DNA of 33,824 nt from Variovorax sp. KBW07 (lineage in GTDB: Bacteria > Pseudomonadota > Gammaproteobacteria > Burkholderiales > Burkholderiaceae_C), in assembly GCF_003852515.1 (NCBI RefSeq), contig NZ_QAJK01000129.1, positions 1 through 33,824 on the forward strand, read 5' to 3'. Position numbers and translations under genes: made by a program. The number at the start of each line of letters is the position of its first letter. The first letter of the stretch is position 1. The notes beneath the pieces are model-generated. The model searched no databases. It was not told where the DNA came from and worked only from the letters and a program-made list of their open reading frames with translations. Of the stretch, positions 23,775-31,374 are shown piece after piece.

Positions 23775-24188
23775 TCATTGCTGGTTTTTCAGCAGGGTGC
23801 CGAACAGGCTGGTGGCGGCGCTCGCCAGGCCCGTGGAGATGTGCATCTTCGCGAACATCATGTGGGCTTCCATCGAGTGGTCGGTCATCGCGAACATGGT
23901 CTTGATGGGGTCGGACATGTCGATCGACTCGAGCATGCTGTGGCGCATCTCCTCGTAGGAGCGCACGTTGCCCGAGAACTGCGCCGCGAGCGCTTTGGCG
24001 GCGTCGCCCAGCGCGCTGGGAGCCGCCAGCGACGACGGCGGCGCCTGCACGCCCTGCATCATGTTGGCGAACATCCGGGTCTCACCCGGATCGAAGCGCG
24101 AAGCGGCGCCGGCCTGCTGCTGCGCGGCGGGCCCGGACACCTCGGCCGGCGGCGCGCCCGCTGCAACCAGCGCGGTGGGATCGGTCAT
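23775..24188 (-). CDS. sctI: T3SS inner-rod protein SctI
   Basis: This 137-residue protein is placed directly upstream of sctJ, the usual site of sctI/hrpB2. The N-terminal half is low-complexity (Ala/Pro/Gln). The C-terminal half is helical: DMSDPIKTMFAMTDHSMEAH, then a terminal amphipathic helix ending SLFGTLLKNQQ, as in SctI proteins such as BscI. SctI joins the export gate to the needle. It has a near-perfect ribosome site (AGGAGGTG) five bases before ATG, stronger than its neighbours and directly after an intrinsic terminator. Confidence 0.85.
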   Translation of the reverse strand: MTDPTALVAAGAPPAEVSGPAAQQQAGAASRFDPGETRMFANMMQGVQAPPSSLAAPSALGDAAKALAAQFSGNVRSYEEMRHSMLESIDMSDPIKTMFAMTDHSMEAHMMFAKMHISTGLASAATSLFGTLLKNQQ

Positions 24189-24204
24189 GGTTCACCTCCT
24201 GGAG

Positions 24205-24241
24205 AAAAAAAGGCCGCGCGATACCCCGGGGCACCGCGCGG
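24205..24241 (-). terminator. Intrinsic terminator between the needle candidate and sctI
   Basis: On the minus strand CCGCGCGGTGCCCC pairs with GGGGTATCGCGCGG (24241-24214). All 14 positions pair, two as G-U, and CC then seven T residues (24211-24205) follow. It begins six bases after the 68-residue gene's stop and lies before sctI's ribosome site. This is the clearest intrinsic terminator in the window, and it lies inside the T3SS block, so only some transcripts should reach sctI and beyond. Confidence 0.88.
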
Positions 24242-24247
24242 ACCTGC

Positions 24248-24454
24248 TTACGAGGACTTGGCCGACTGGCGGATGTCGTTGCCGGTGGACTTGGCCACTT
24301 CGCCGCCGGCGGCGCTTGCGCCATTGACCGTGTGCGCGGTGGAGGCCGCGCCCTGGATGCTGGTGGAAGCGGCCATGCTGGCCGACATCAGCCGGGCGTT
24401 GTCGGCCGCGGCCTGGTTCATTTGCTGGATAGAGCTGTCAACTGCGCCTGCCAT
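24248..24454 (-). CDS. Small Ala/Ser-rich protein, candidate T3SS needle or pilus subunit
   Basis: This 68-residue protein has no cysteine, tryptophan or proline, no signal peptide, and is rich in Ala, Ser, Gln, Asn and Gly. It starts after a strong ribosome site (AGGAGA, five bases before ATG). It is located between sctD and sctI, where several T3SSs encode the needle SctF or a Hrp pilin. Composition and size resemble Hrp pilins (HrpA, HrpY, HrpE) more than YscF-type needles; the helical-hairpin needle signature is not visible. A terminator directly downstream fits a subunit needed in large amounts. A small SctE-like chaperone is an alternative. Confidence 0.6.
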   Translation of the reverse strand: MAGAVDSSIQQMNQAAADNARLMSASMAASTSIQGAASTAHTVNGASAAGGEVAKSTGNDIRQSAKSS

Positions 24455-24497
24455 GTGGATCTCCTGGTCAAGATGGATGATTTACAAGGGTTGAAGC

Positions 24498-24520
24498 GCT
24501 TCGTCCCGGCGGGACGAAGC
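24498..24520 (-). other. Perfect hairpin upstream of the needle candidate
   Basis: A 10-bp perfect inverted repeat with a three-base loop (GCTTCGTCCC at 24498-24507, GGGACGAAGC at 24511-24520) lies in the 149-bp gap 24455-24603 between sctD and the 68-residue gene. No T-tract follows on the minus strand. Likely roles are an RNA processing or stability element that sets the 5' end of the needle-candidate mRNA, or a weak terminator ahead of a separate promoter. No small gene was found in the gap. Confidence 0.6.
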
Positions 24521-24603
24521 CATTCCACGCGGCGTGCGGATGCATCGCCACATGAAATCCGGGGTGCGCGCGAAGGGAGCGGTGACCGTGGCCATGCACT
24601 CAT

Positions 24604-25779
24604 TCACCTCGCGCGCCTGTTGTTGTTGCCGTCGGACACGCCGCCGCTCAGGACCAGTCCGTCGGCGTCGATGCGCTTGAGCTCGGCGCCCGAGCGCAAC
24701 ACCGAGCCTTCGTAGTAGCGATTGCCGTTCGACAGCTGGATATGGCGCAGGCCATTGCCGTCCTCGGTGATGCTCACCATGCGCGCCGGCAGCACGTTCT
24801 GCCAGCTGTCCCACTGCGCGCGCATGTCGGTGTCTTTCGTGTCCGTGGCGGGCTTCTCGCGGTAATGCACCTTGTCCGACACCAGCACCGACGGGTGCAG
24901 GTCTTCGCTCAGGCGCCGGATCTTCTGGCGCACGGCCGCGTCTTCCACCGTGCCTGTGAGCACCAGCCGGCCCTGCCCCGTGTAGGTGACGGCCACGCCG
25001 GGGTCGGCCACGTAGCGGCGCGCCTGCTCGACCATGTCTTCGGCCGAATGCACGTTGACGCTGACCTTGCTGCCGAAAGGCGCCATGGCCTGCTGCAAAG
25101 TCTGCCGGCGCTGCTTCGATTCGACGTAGCCCTTCACGCTGAACAGTCCGCCTTGCGCGGCCACCACCTCGACTTCCGGGAAGGGCATCAGCGCCTTTTC
25201 CACCTCGGCCAGGTTCACGCTGGTGCCGGCCCGCGCACCGGCACCCGCATCGCCCAGTGACACGGCGGCCAGCCCGATCACCGCCAGCAACGCAACCACG
25301 CCCGCGGCCCAGTAGCCGATGCGCCGCGACGAAGGCATGGGCTCGCGCACCTGCTCGCTGCCGCCAGTCCTCGCCTCCTGGGCCGGGGCAAACATGCGGT
25401 CTTCGCGCGCGTTGGCGGGGTAGCTTCGATCGAGCTGGAAATCGATCTGCCCCAGGCTGACGACATCGCCCACCACCACGCTCTTGCGCGGCTGCTGCAT
25501 GTCTTCGCCGTTCAGGCGCGCCGAGGCGGTGCCCAGGCGCTGCATCGACACCACCAGTTCGCCGACGGTAAACGCCAGGTGGCGCGGCAGCACGTCGCCA
25601 CCGGGCAGCATCACCTCGCAATCGCCGCCCGAGCCCAGGACATTGAGCCCGGGCTTGAGCGCGATGGTGCGGCCCTTCACCGCGCCGCTCAGGAAGCGCA
25701 GGCACCAGCCCGCGCCCAGCGCCGGCTCGGCCTGCGGAGCGGCAGCGTCGTCGTCGAAGGCAATGTCGCGATCGTGCAC
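24604..25779 (-). CDS. sctD: T3SS inner-ring protein SctD with FHA domain
   Basis: This 391-residue bitopic inner-membrane protein builds the outer of the two inner-membrane rings. An N-terminal cytoplasmic FHA-like domain (about 20-115: KPGLNVLGSGGDCEVMLPG...) should contact SctK. One membrane helix follows (about 153-176), then a periplasmic part with BON-like ring modules (LFSVKGYVESKQRRQTL; RLVLTGTVEDAAVRQKI). The start is a GTG at 25779, two bases after the sctC stop, with GGGGAG six bases upstream. Length is normal. Confidence 0.93.
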   Translation of the reverse strand: MHDRDIAFDDDAAAPQAEPALGAGWCLRFLSGAVKGRTIALKPGLNVLGSGGDCEVMLPGGDVLPRHLAFTVGELVVSMQRLGTASARLNGEDMQQPRKSVVVGDVVSLGQIDFQLDRSYPANAREDRMFAPAQEARTGGSEQVREPMPSSRRIGYWAAGVVALLAVIGLAAVSLGDAGAGARAGTSVNLAEVEKALMPFPEVEVVAAQGGLFSVKGYVESKQRRQTLQQAMAPFGSKVSVNVHSAEDMVEQARRYVADPGVAVTYTGQGRLVLTGTVEDAAVRQKIRRLSEDLHPSVLVSDKVHYREKPATDTKDTDMRAQWDSWQNVLPARMVSITEDGNGLRHIQLSNGNRYYEGSVLRSGAELKRIDADGLVLSGGVSDGNNNRRAR

Positions 25780-25781
25780 GC

Positions 25782-27545
25782 TCAGCTCCCCACTTCCGGC
25801 AAGGGCAACCGGGGCACGTTCGCCGTGGAGCCGGGCAGCACGAGGCGCGGCGTCAACAGGTAGAAGCGCTCCATGTTGACCTGCTTCCTGTCGTTGTACT
25901 TGAACAGATTGCCGACGCCGGGAATGTCCTTCAGCACCGGAACGCCCGAGGTGGCCGCGCTCTTTTCTTCCGACGAATAGCCGGCGATCAACAGGCTCGC
26001 GCCCTCGTCCACCAGCGCCTGCGTGTTGACGGTGCGGCGCCGCACGATCGGGATCTTGTCGACCGACTGGGCACTCAGGTCGCCGTCGACGATGTCGATG
26101 GACATCATCACGGCGCGGCTGCCCTTCTCGTCGATCACCAGCGGCGTCACGCGCACGGCGGTGCCGGCGGTCACGCTGAAGAGGCCCGCGTCCTGGAAGC
26201 CATCGACGCGCACGTAGAACTCGCTGAGGTTCTCCAGCACCGCTTCGGTGTTGTCCAGCGTCATCACCTTCGGACGGGCCACGAAATTGGCATTGCCGCT
26301 GGTGGCCAGCGCGGTCACGCGGGCCAGCAGGTAGTTGCGCGCGCTGTTGCCGATGGCGGCGGTGAACATGCCGCCCAGCGGCGTGAGCGGATTGCCCGAA
26401 CCGTCGGAGCCGCCGACCTGCCCCGCCTCGCTGCCGGTGCCGCCCCAGGTCATCTGCCCGCGGTCGCCGCGGCCGATCTGCAGGTCGCCGTGCCGGCCGT
26501 GCAGCCGCCAGTCGATGCCCAGGCTGCTCAGCGTGTCGGAGCTGATGTCCATGATCGTGACCTCGATCTCGACCAGCCGCGGCTTCACGTCCATCGCCTC
26601 GATCAACCGGGTGTACTGCGCCATGCGGTCGGGCATGTCGCGCACCAGCACCGCGTTCATGCGGGTGTCGGCCTGGAACTGCGGCAGCTCGCTGCCCATG
26701 GACGGCCCCGCAAGGCCACTGCCGCCGGTTTCGGCACTGGGGGTCATGCCGGCCATTTCGATCTTGGGCGCGGTGATGGTCTCGCCGCTGCGCAGCTTGA
26801 TCTGCCGGTTGGCACCGACCGAGAACGGCGCGCTCGGCGCGCGGCCACTGCTGCCGCCCGACGCGTTGCCGGCGCGGCCGTACAGGCTGCGCAGCACGTT
26901 GGCCACACCGGGAATCACGGTCTCCTTGCCGGAGCGGTTGATCTTGAAGTCCGAGGCCCAGGCGTACTTGAGCGGGAACAGCCGGATTTCCGCGCCCTCG
27001 GCCAGCGCGGTGCGCTGGTCCGCCAGCTTCACGGCCTGGCGCACCATTTCGACATAGCGGCGCGGACCGGTCACGTACACGCTGGCGTCGCGCTCGCTGA
27101 TGCTCAGCGGGTAGCGTTCGTCGGAGATGTGCAGGCGCACCAGCGTCTCGGCAATGCGCCCCGCGTTCTCGGCGGCGATGGGCAACACCTCGCTCCTGGC
27201 GTCGGCCGCCAGGTCGATGAACAGGAACGCGCCATCGAAGTACCACGTCAGCCCGTTGACCGAGCACACGCTGTTCAGGATGCCCAGCGCCGGCCCGGCG
27301 AACTTGCCGCTGATGACGCCGGCCACCTTGGGATCGATTACCGCCGTGACGTTCTGCGACGACGCCAGCTCGCGCAGGAAGTCGGGCAAGGGTTTCTCGT
27401 TGGCAACGATCTGGAACGGGCGGTTGTTCCAGCGCAACTCGGCCGCCTGGCTGTGCGAGTGCGCGGCCAGCAGCATCAGCGCGGCCCAGCCGAATAGCAG
27501 GAAGGCCCGCTGGCGAAACAGAAGGTGCAGGCGCGCGGCAATCAT
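25782..27545 (-). CDS. sctC: T3SS outer-membrane secretin SctC (HrcC)
   Basis: This 587-residue protein has a Sec signal peptide (about 1-35, cleavage near SQA/AEL). N-terminal periplasmic ring domains follow (about 40-190, including FLRELASSQNVTAVIDPKVAG). Then comes a Gly/Ser-rich loop and the secretin barrel (about 310-570, with VTIMDISSDTLSSLGIDW and VPVLKDIPGVGNLFKY). It forms the outer-membrane ring. No lipoprotein pilotin gene is adjacent. The ATG at 27545 follows the sctS stop by 14 bases with no good ribosome site, so it probably depends on coupling. A run of glycines at about 390-410 marks a variable loop. Confidence 0.95.
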   Translation of the reverse strand: MIAARLHLLFRQRAFLLFGWAALMLLAAHSHSQAAELRWNNRPFQIVANEKPLPDFLRELASSQNVTAVIDPKVAGVISGKFAGPALGILNSVCSVNGLTWYFDGAFLFIDLAADARSEVLPIAAENAGRIAETLVRLHISDERYPLSISERDASVYVTGPRRYVEMVRQAVKLADQRTALAEGAEIRLFPLKYAWASDFKINRSGKETVIPGVANVLRSLYGRAGNASGGSSGRAPSAPFSVGANRQIKLRSGETITAPKIEMAGMTPSAETGGSGLAGPSMGSELPQFQADTRMNAVLVRDMPDRMAQYTRLIEAMDVKPRLVEIEVTIMDISSDTLSSLGIDWRLHGRHGDLQIGRGDRGQMTWGGTGSEAGQVGGSDGSGNPLTPLGGMFTAAIGNSARNYLLARVTALATSGNANFVARPKVMTLDNTEAVLENLSEFYVRVDGFQDAGLFSVTAGTAVRVTPLVIDEKGSRAVMMSIDIVDGDLSAQSVDKIPIVRRRTVNTQALVDEGASLLIAGYSSEEKSAATSGVPVLKDIPGVGNLFKYNDRKQVNMERFYLLTPRLVLPGSTANVPRLPLPEVGS

Positions 27546-27559
27546 GGTGGCGAAGGCCG

Positions 27560-27826
27560 TCACGGCAGCGAGCTGAGCGTTTGCAGGGCGCGCTCGGCGA
27601 AGCGCATCACGTCGCGCCCCAGCCAGCCCGCCGTGGCAATGATCGCCACCATCACCGCGATCAGCCGGATCGACTGGCCGATGCTCTGGTCCTGCACCTG
27701 CGTCACGGCCTGCAGCACCGCCACGACGAGTGCGGTGAGCGTGGCCACCACCACCACCGGCAACGAAATCCACAGCACCAGGAGCAGGCCCTCGCGCGTG
27801 ATGTCCAGGATGTTCTGCGGTGTCAT
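27560..27826 (-). CDS. sctS: T3SS export-gate protein SctS (HrcS)
   Basis: This 88-residue protein has two hydrophobic helices (about 15-40 and 50-72) and the SctS/FliQ signature ILDITREGLLLVLWISLPVVV plus AVTQVQDQSIGQ. Four copies form part of the export gate. It is placed between sctV and sctC, away from its usual partner sctR, which is on the opposite strand. The ribosome site is weak (AAGAAAAA). Confidence 0.96.
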   Translation of the reverse strand: MTPQNILDITREGLLLVLWISLPVVVVATLTALVVAVLQAVTQVQDQSIGQSIRLIAVMVAIIATAGWLGRDVMRFAERALQTLSSLP

Positions 27827-27868
27827 GGTTTTTCTTGTGGTGCGCCCCGGAGAGCAATTGGATGTTCA

Positions 27869-29941
27869 TCAATGGGCTTGCGGATTGGTGACCCAGCCCA
27901 CCGGCTGAAGGGCCACGTCTTCATCGACTTCCTGGTAGGACAACACGGGCAGCAACGGCGCCACCGGCTCGATCAGCGTCTTGATATAGCGGCGCACGTC
28001 CGACGAGGCGATGGCCACCACGCGCGTCGCGGCCGAACCTAGGATGCGGCGCACCTGTTCGCGGATGTCTTGCGTGACGGCCGGACTCAGCAGCAGCAGG
28101 TTGCCGCGCGGCGAACGCTCGATGGCGTTCTGCACGCGCTCCAGCAGGCTCGACTCGAACAATATGGCCTCCAGTTGCCGGTTCGGGCCCACGTAGCGGC
28201 TGGTGATGTAGCGCCCGAGATCGATGCGCACCAGCTCGGTCAACGCAATCGCGTCCTGCTCTTTCGGCGCCCAGATGGCGAGGCACTCGAAGATGGCGTG
28301 CAGGTTGCGGATGGGAATGCCTTCTTGCAGCAGCCGGCGCAGCACCTCGGCGATGCGCTGGCCCGAGGCCACGCGCGACACTTCGGCCGCAAGCTCGGGC
28401 GCATCGCGCTGCACCGAATGAAGCAGGCGCTGCACTTCCTGCAGGCCGATCAGGTCGCGCACGTTGCGCCGCACCGCGTCGTCCAGGTGAAGGCCCACCA
28501 CCTCTTCGTTGTTCCAGCTCTTGAAGCCGGCCTCTTCGCCCGGCACCCACACCACGCGAGGGAATGGGCCGAAGGGCTCGGCCACTTCGGCGCCCACGGG
28601 CGGCGCGGCGGCCTCGGCGGGGTCGAGCATTCGCCAGCCCGGCCTGAGCGTGCCCTGGGACACCGCGACGTCGTGCACCAGCACCTGGTAGCCGTGCTCG
28701 GCCATGCCGTCCGCATAGGCCAGCTGCAGGCGCGGGAACACCGGGCCCAGGTCGGACTCGACCGCGGTCTTCACCGTGGCCAGCTGCTGGTCGAGGGCAT
28801 GGCGGTCGACGCCGCCACGCAGCCCGTTCGACAGGCGTACCGCCAGCGGTGCGGCAATGGCGTGGTCGCCTTCGGTTTCTTCCGAGGCCACGCCTTCGCG
28901 ATGCGAGATCCAGCCCGGCGTCTGGTTCTTCTGGCGCAGCATGCGCATCGTGAAGCCCAGCCCCAGCAGCACGGCCGCGAGCAGGCCGAACACCCACTTC
29001 GGAAAGCCCGGCACGATGAGAAAGCTCGCCACCGCCAGGCCCGCGATGATCAGAGCGCGTGGATGCGCCATCAGCTGCTGGCCGATCTGGTTGGCAAGCT
29101 GCGTGTCGCGGCGGTCGCCGGTGCTCACACGCGTGATGACGATGCCAGCGGCAATAGACACCAGCAGCGAGGGAATCTGCGACACCATGCCGTCGCCCAC
29201 CGTGAGGATCGCGTAGCGCTGCAGCGCGCCGCCCAGCGTCATCTCGTGCATCAGCGTGCCGATGGCGATGCCCGCAAGAATGTTGACCAGCGCAATGACG
29301 ATGCTCGCAATGGCGTCGCCCTTGACGAACTTCATGGCGCCATCCATGGCACCGTGCAGCTGGCATTCCTGCTCCAGCACCTGCCGGCGCTTCTGTGCCT
29401 GCGCAGAAGACAGCACACCGGCGCGCACGTCGGCGTCGATGCTCATCTGCTTGCCTGGCATCGCATCGAGCGCAAAGCGCGCCGCCACCTCGGCCACGCG
29501 CTCCGAGCCCTTGGCGATCACGATGAACTGCACGATGGCGATGATCAGGAACACCACGCCGCCCACCACCACGTTGTTGCCGACGATCAGCTTGCCGAAG
29601 GTCTCGATGATGTGGCCCGCATTGGCATGCAGAAGAATCAGCTTGGTCGATGCGATGTTCAGCGCAAGACGAAACAGCGTGGTGAACAGCAGCAACGAAG
29701 GAAAGGTCGAGAGCGACAGCGCCGAAGGCACATACATCGCGACGATCAGCAGCACCAGGCTGATGGCCAGGTTGCTGGCAATCAGCAGGTCGAGCAGCGG
29801 CGTTGGCAGCGGCAGCACGAACAGCGCAACGATCACCACCAGCAGGCCCGCGAGCAGCAGGTCGTTGTAGCGGCCCGCATTGCCCAGCAGGTCGCGCACA
29901 CCGCCACGGTAGGTTGGAAGGGATCGCGGGGAACTCGCCAT
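27869..29941 (-). CDS. sctV: T3SS major export apparatus protein SctV (HrcV)
   Basis: This 690-residue protein of the FHIPEP family forms the nonameric inner-membrane export ring. About seven or eight membrane helices occupy residues 25-335; the FHIPEP loop with RVAEVAARFALDAMPGKQ is at about 148-165. The cytosolic ring domain (about 355-690) ends with RRYIKTLIEPVAPLLPVLSYQEV. Length and motifs are normal. It is the first gene of the minus-strand block; AAAGG lies four bases before the ATG. Its promoter should lie in 29942-30256. Confidence 0.98.
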   Translation of the reverse strand: MASSPRSLPTYRGGVRDLLGNAGRYNDLLLAGLLVVIVALFVLPLPTPLLDLLIASNLAISLVLLIVAMYVPSALSLSTFPSLLLFTTLFRLALNIASTKLILLHANAGHIIETFGKLIVGNNVVVGGVVFLIIAIVQFIVIAKGSERVAEVAARFALDAMPGKQMSIDADVRAGVLSSAQAQKRRQVLEQECQLHGAMDGAMKFVKGDAIASIVIALVNILAGIAIGTLMHEMTLGGALQRYAILTVGDGMVSQIPSLLVSIAAGIVITRVSTGDRRDTQLANQIGQQLMAHPRALIIAGLAVASFLIVPGFPKWVFGLLAAVLLGLGFTMRMLRQKNQTPGWISHREGVASEETEGDHAIAAPLAVRLSNGLRGGVDRHALDQQLATVKTAVESDLGPVFPRLQLAYADGMAEHGYQVLVHDVAVSQGTLRPGWRMLDPAEAAAPPVGAEVAEPFGPFPRVVWVPGEEAGFKSWNNEEVVGLHLDDAVRRNVRDLIGLQEVQRLLHSVQRDAPELAAEVSRVASGQRIAEVLRRLLQEGIPIRNLHAIFECLAIWAPKEQDAIALTELVRIDLGRYITSRYVGPNRQLEAILFESSLLERVQNAIERSPRGNLLLLSPAVTQDIREQVRRILGSAATRVVAIASSDVRRYIKTLIEPVAPLLPVLSYQEVDEDVALQPVGWVTNPQAH

Positions 29942-30256
29942 GACGCCTTTGCTTCGCTGTTTTCCTGGAGTTGTGAGCGATGCGTTTCACATCGCGTTGC
30001 ACTGTTGCCCAACGTGAGAAACGTCACGTGGGGACGGACTCTATTCGTCGCACTCCGTTTACAGCAACCACGAGTATTCGTAGCCAACGGCGTGTGTGGC
30101 GCGTGCGGCACTACGTGTTTGCGTACTACCTGCGTGCAGGCCCTCTGGCTAAGCTGCCCGTCCCGATGCGAGCACCCTCGCATTGCCTCAAGCAAGGCAT
30201 GAAGACAGTGACAAGACGTAGCACCGATCGCATCCGCGAATCGAACGAAAGCATGC
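29942..30256. promoter_or_regulatory. Divergent control region of the two T3SS arms
   Basis: This 315-bp gap separates the divergent sctV and sctQ starts and should contain promoters in both directions. It is visibly less GC-rich than the genes around it. Motifs seen: ACGTGA-N6-TCACGT (30012-30029), GCGATG-N7-CATCGC (29977-29995), and TATTCGT repeated directly at 30042-30048 and 30075-30081 (33-bp period, three helical turns). No PIP or hrp-II box with correct spacing and no HrpL-type box was found. No small gene is convincing here. Confidence 0.6.
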
Positions 30257-31372
30257 ATGCCAAACGCGACGGCTGAAGCGGTGACGGAACTCGGCGAGGC
30301 ACGCGCATTGCCGCGCGCCGATGCCGCGAACGTGCGCGCGCTCAATCGTCTCTACGGTGCGGCACCATGGCCCGACGTGGCTGCGCGCGGCACGCGCTAC
30401 CGCATCCGCTGGCACCACGACGATGACTCCGGCCACACCATGCGCGAGAGCTATCGCTTCAGGCTGGGCGCGCACACAGGGCGCATGGCAATGAATGCGC
30501 CGAGCCTGCAGGCGTTGCTGGGCGAGCGCCGCACCGACCTCCTGCCGCGCGACCTGCGCTACATCCTGCTCGCCGATGCGTTGCACCCGGTGATCGACGC
30601 ACTCGAAAAGGCGTTGCGCCTTCACTTCGAGTGGCAGCCGTCGGAAGCCGGGGCGCGCGAAACGCACGAGCGGCGCGAGCCCACGCCATTGCTGCATTGC
30701 GACCCGGAGCGCGCGGCCTTCTTCGTGGCCACGCCGTCGGATGGTGGCGACGTGCTGCGCGGCTTTGTGCAGTTCGACGATGCCGCCACGCTCGATGCGC
30801 TCGTGCCGGCAAGCACTGTCTTGCAGCATCGCCGCGCGCGTGCGGGCCATGTCTTCGATGCGCTGCGCCTGCCCGTGAACTTCTGCCTGGGCAGCACGCC
30901 GATCCAGTTGCGCGAGATCGGCAGCATCCGCCCCGGCGACATCGTCGGCATCGAGCAATGGCGCTCTTCGAGCGCCGCGATCGTGGTCACGGCCGAGCTG
31001 GGAGGCCCCTCGGGGCTGCATCTCTCGGCCTTTGCCGAGGGCTCGCACATCACCGTTCAGCAATCGAGAGACAGTGCCATGAAGCCAGATACACCCGCCC
31101 CCGTGGCCGACGCCGCGGACAACGTCAACCTGCCGATCGACCGGCTCGATGCATTGGAGGTGACGCTGCGCTTCGAGGTAGGCGATCTCTCGCTGACGCT
31201 GGGCGAACTGAAGAGCATCCGCGCCGGCCATGTGTTCGACCTGGGCCAGCCGCTCAACCGCAGCCCGGTGCGCATCCTGGCGCACGGCAACGTGCTGGGC
31301 AAGGGCTACCTGGTTGCGGTGGGCGACCGCCTGGGCGTGCGCGTCTCGGAGTTCGCACCCGGCGAAGTCTGA
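30257..31372 (+). CDS. sctQ: T3SS cytosolic ring protein SctQ (HrcQ)
   Basis: This 371-residue protein is the main component of the sorting platform, related to flagellar FliM/FliN. The N-terminal two-thirds are poorly conserved. Two SPOA-type domains follow: one at about 205-270 (LPVNFCLGSTPIQLREIGSIRPGDIV) and a second at about 290-370 (LEVTLRFEVGDLSLTLGELKSIRAGHVFDL...NVLGKGYLVAVGDRLGVRV). An internal ATG at 31079 could also give a C-terminal fragment. The start at 30257 has a weak ribosome site; an overlapping out-of-frame ATG lies at 30253. Usually hpaP/sctP neighbours sctQ; it is absent here. sctR follows after two bases. Confidence 0.94.
   Translation: MPNATAEAVTELGEARALPRADAANVRALNRLYGAAPWPDVAARGTRYRIRWHHDDDSGHTMRESYRFRLGAHTGRMAMNAPSLQALLGERRTDLLPRDLRYILLADALHPVIDALEKALRLHFEWQPSEAGARETHERREPTPLLHCDPERAAFFVATPSDGGDVLRGFVQFDDAATLDALVPASTVLQHRRARAGHVFDALRLPVNFCLGSTPIQLREIGSIRPGDIVGIEQWRSSSAAIVVTAELGGPSGLHLSAFAEGSHITVQQSRDSAMKPDTPAPVADAADNVNLPIDRLDALEVTLRFEVGDLSLTLGELKSIRAGHVFDLGQPLNRSPVRILAHGNVLGKGYLVAVGDRLGVRVSEFAPGEV
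31079..31372 (+). other. Possible internally started SctQ C-terminal product
   Basis: The in-frame ATG at 31079, preceded by GAGAGAC about six to ten bases upstream, would give a 97-residue protein containing only the last SPOA domain. In Yersinia, Salmonella and others such a short SctQ-C is made from an internal start and joins the sorting platform. The start lies in the linker between the two SPOA domains, as in those cases. The ribosome site is only fair. Confidence 0.35.
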
Positions 31373-31374
31373 GC

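Noticed and set aside
30042-30081. Possible hrp-II/PIP box from two TTCG copies upstream of sctQ
   Set aside because: The spacing between the TTCG copies is 29 bases, not 15 or 16, so it does not fit the known boxes.
28070-30202. 710-codon open frame opposite sctV, and similar ones at 7547-9763 and 20317-22086
   Set aside because: All lie antisense to clearly conserved genes (SctV, the diguanylate cyclase, SctN/SctL) and show His/Arg/Gln-rich products typical of high-GC shadow frames.
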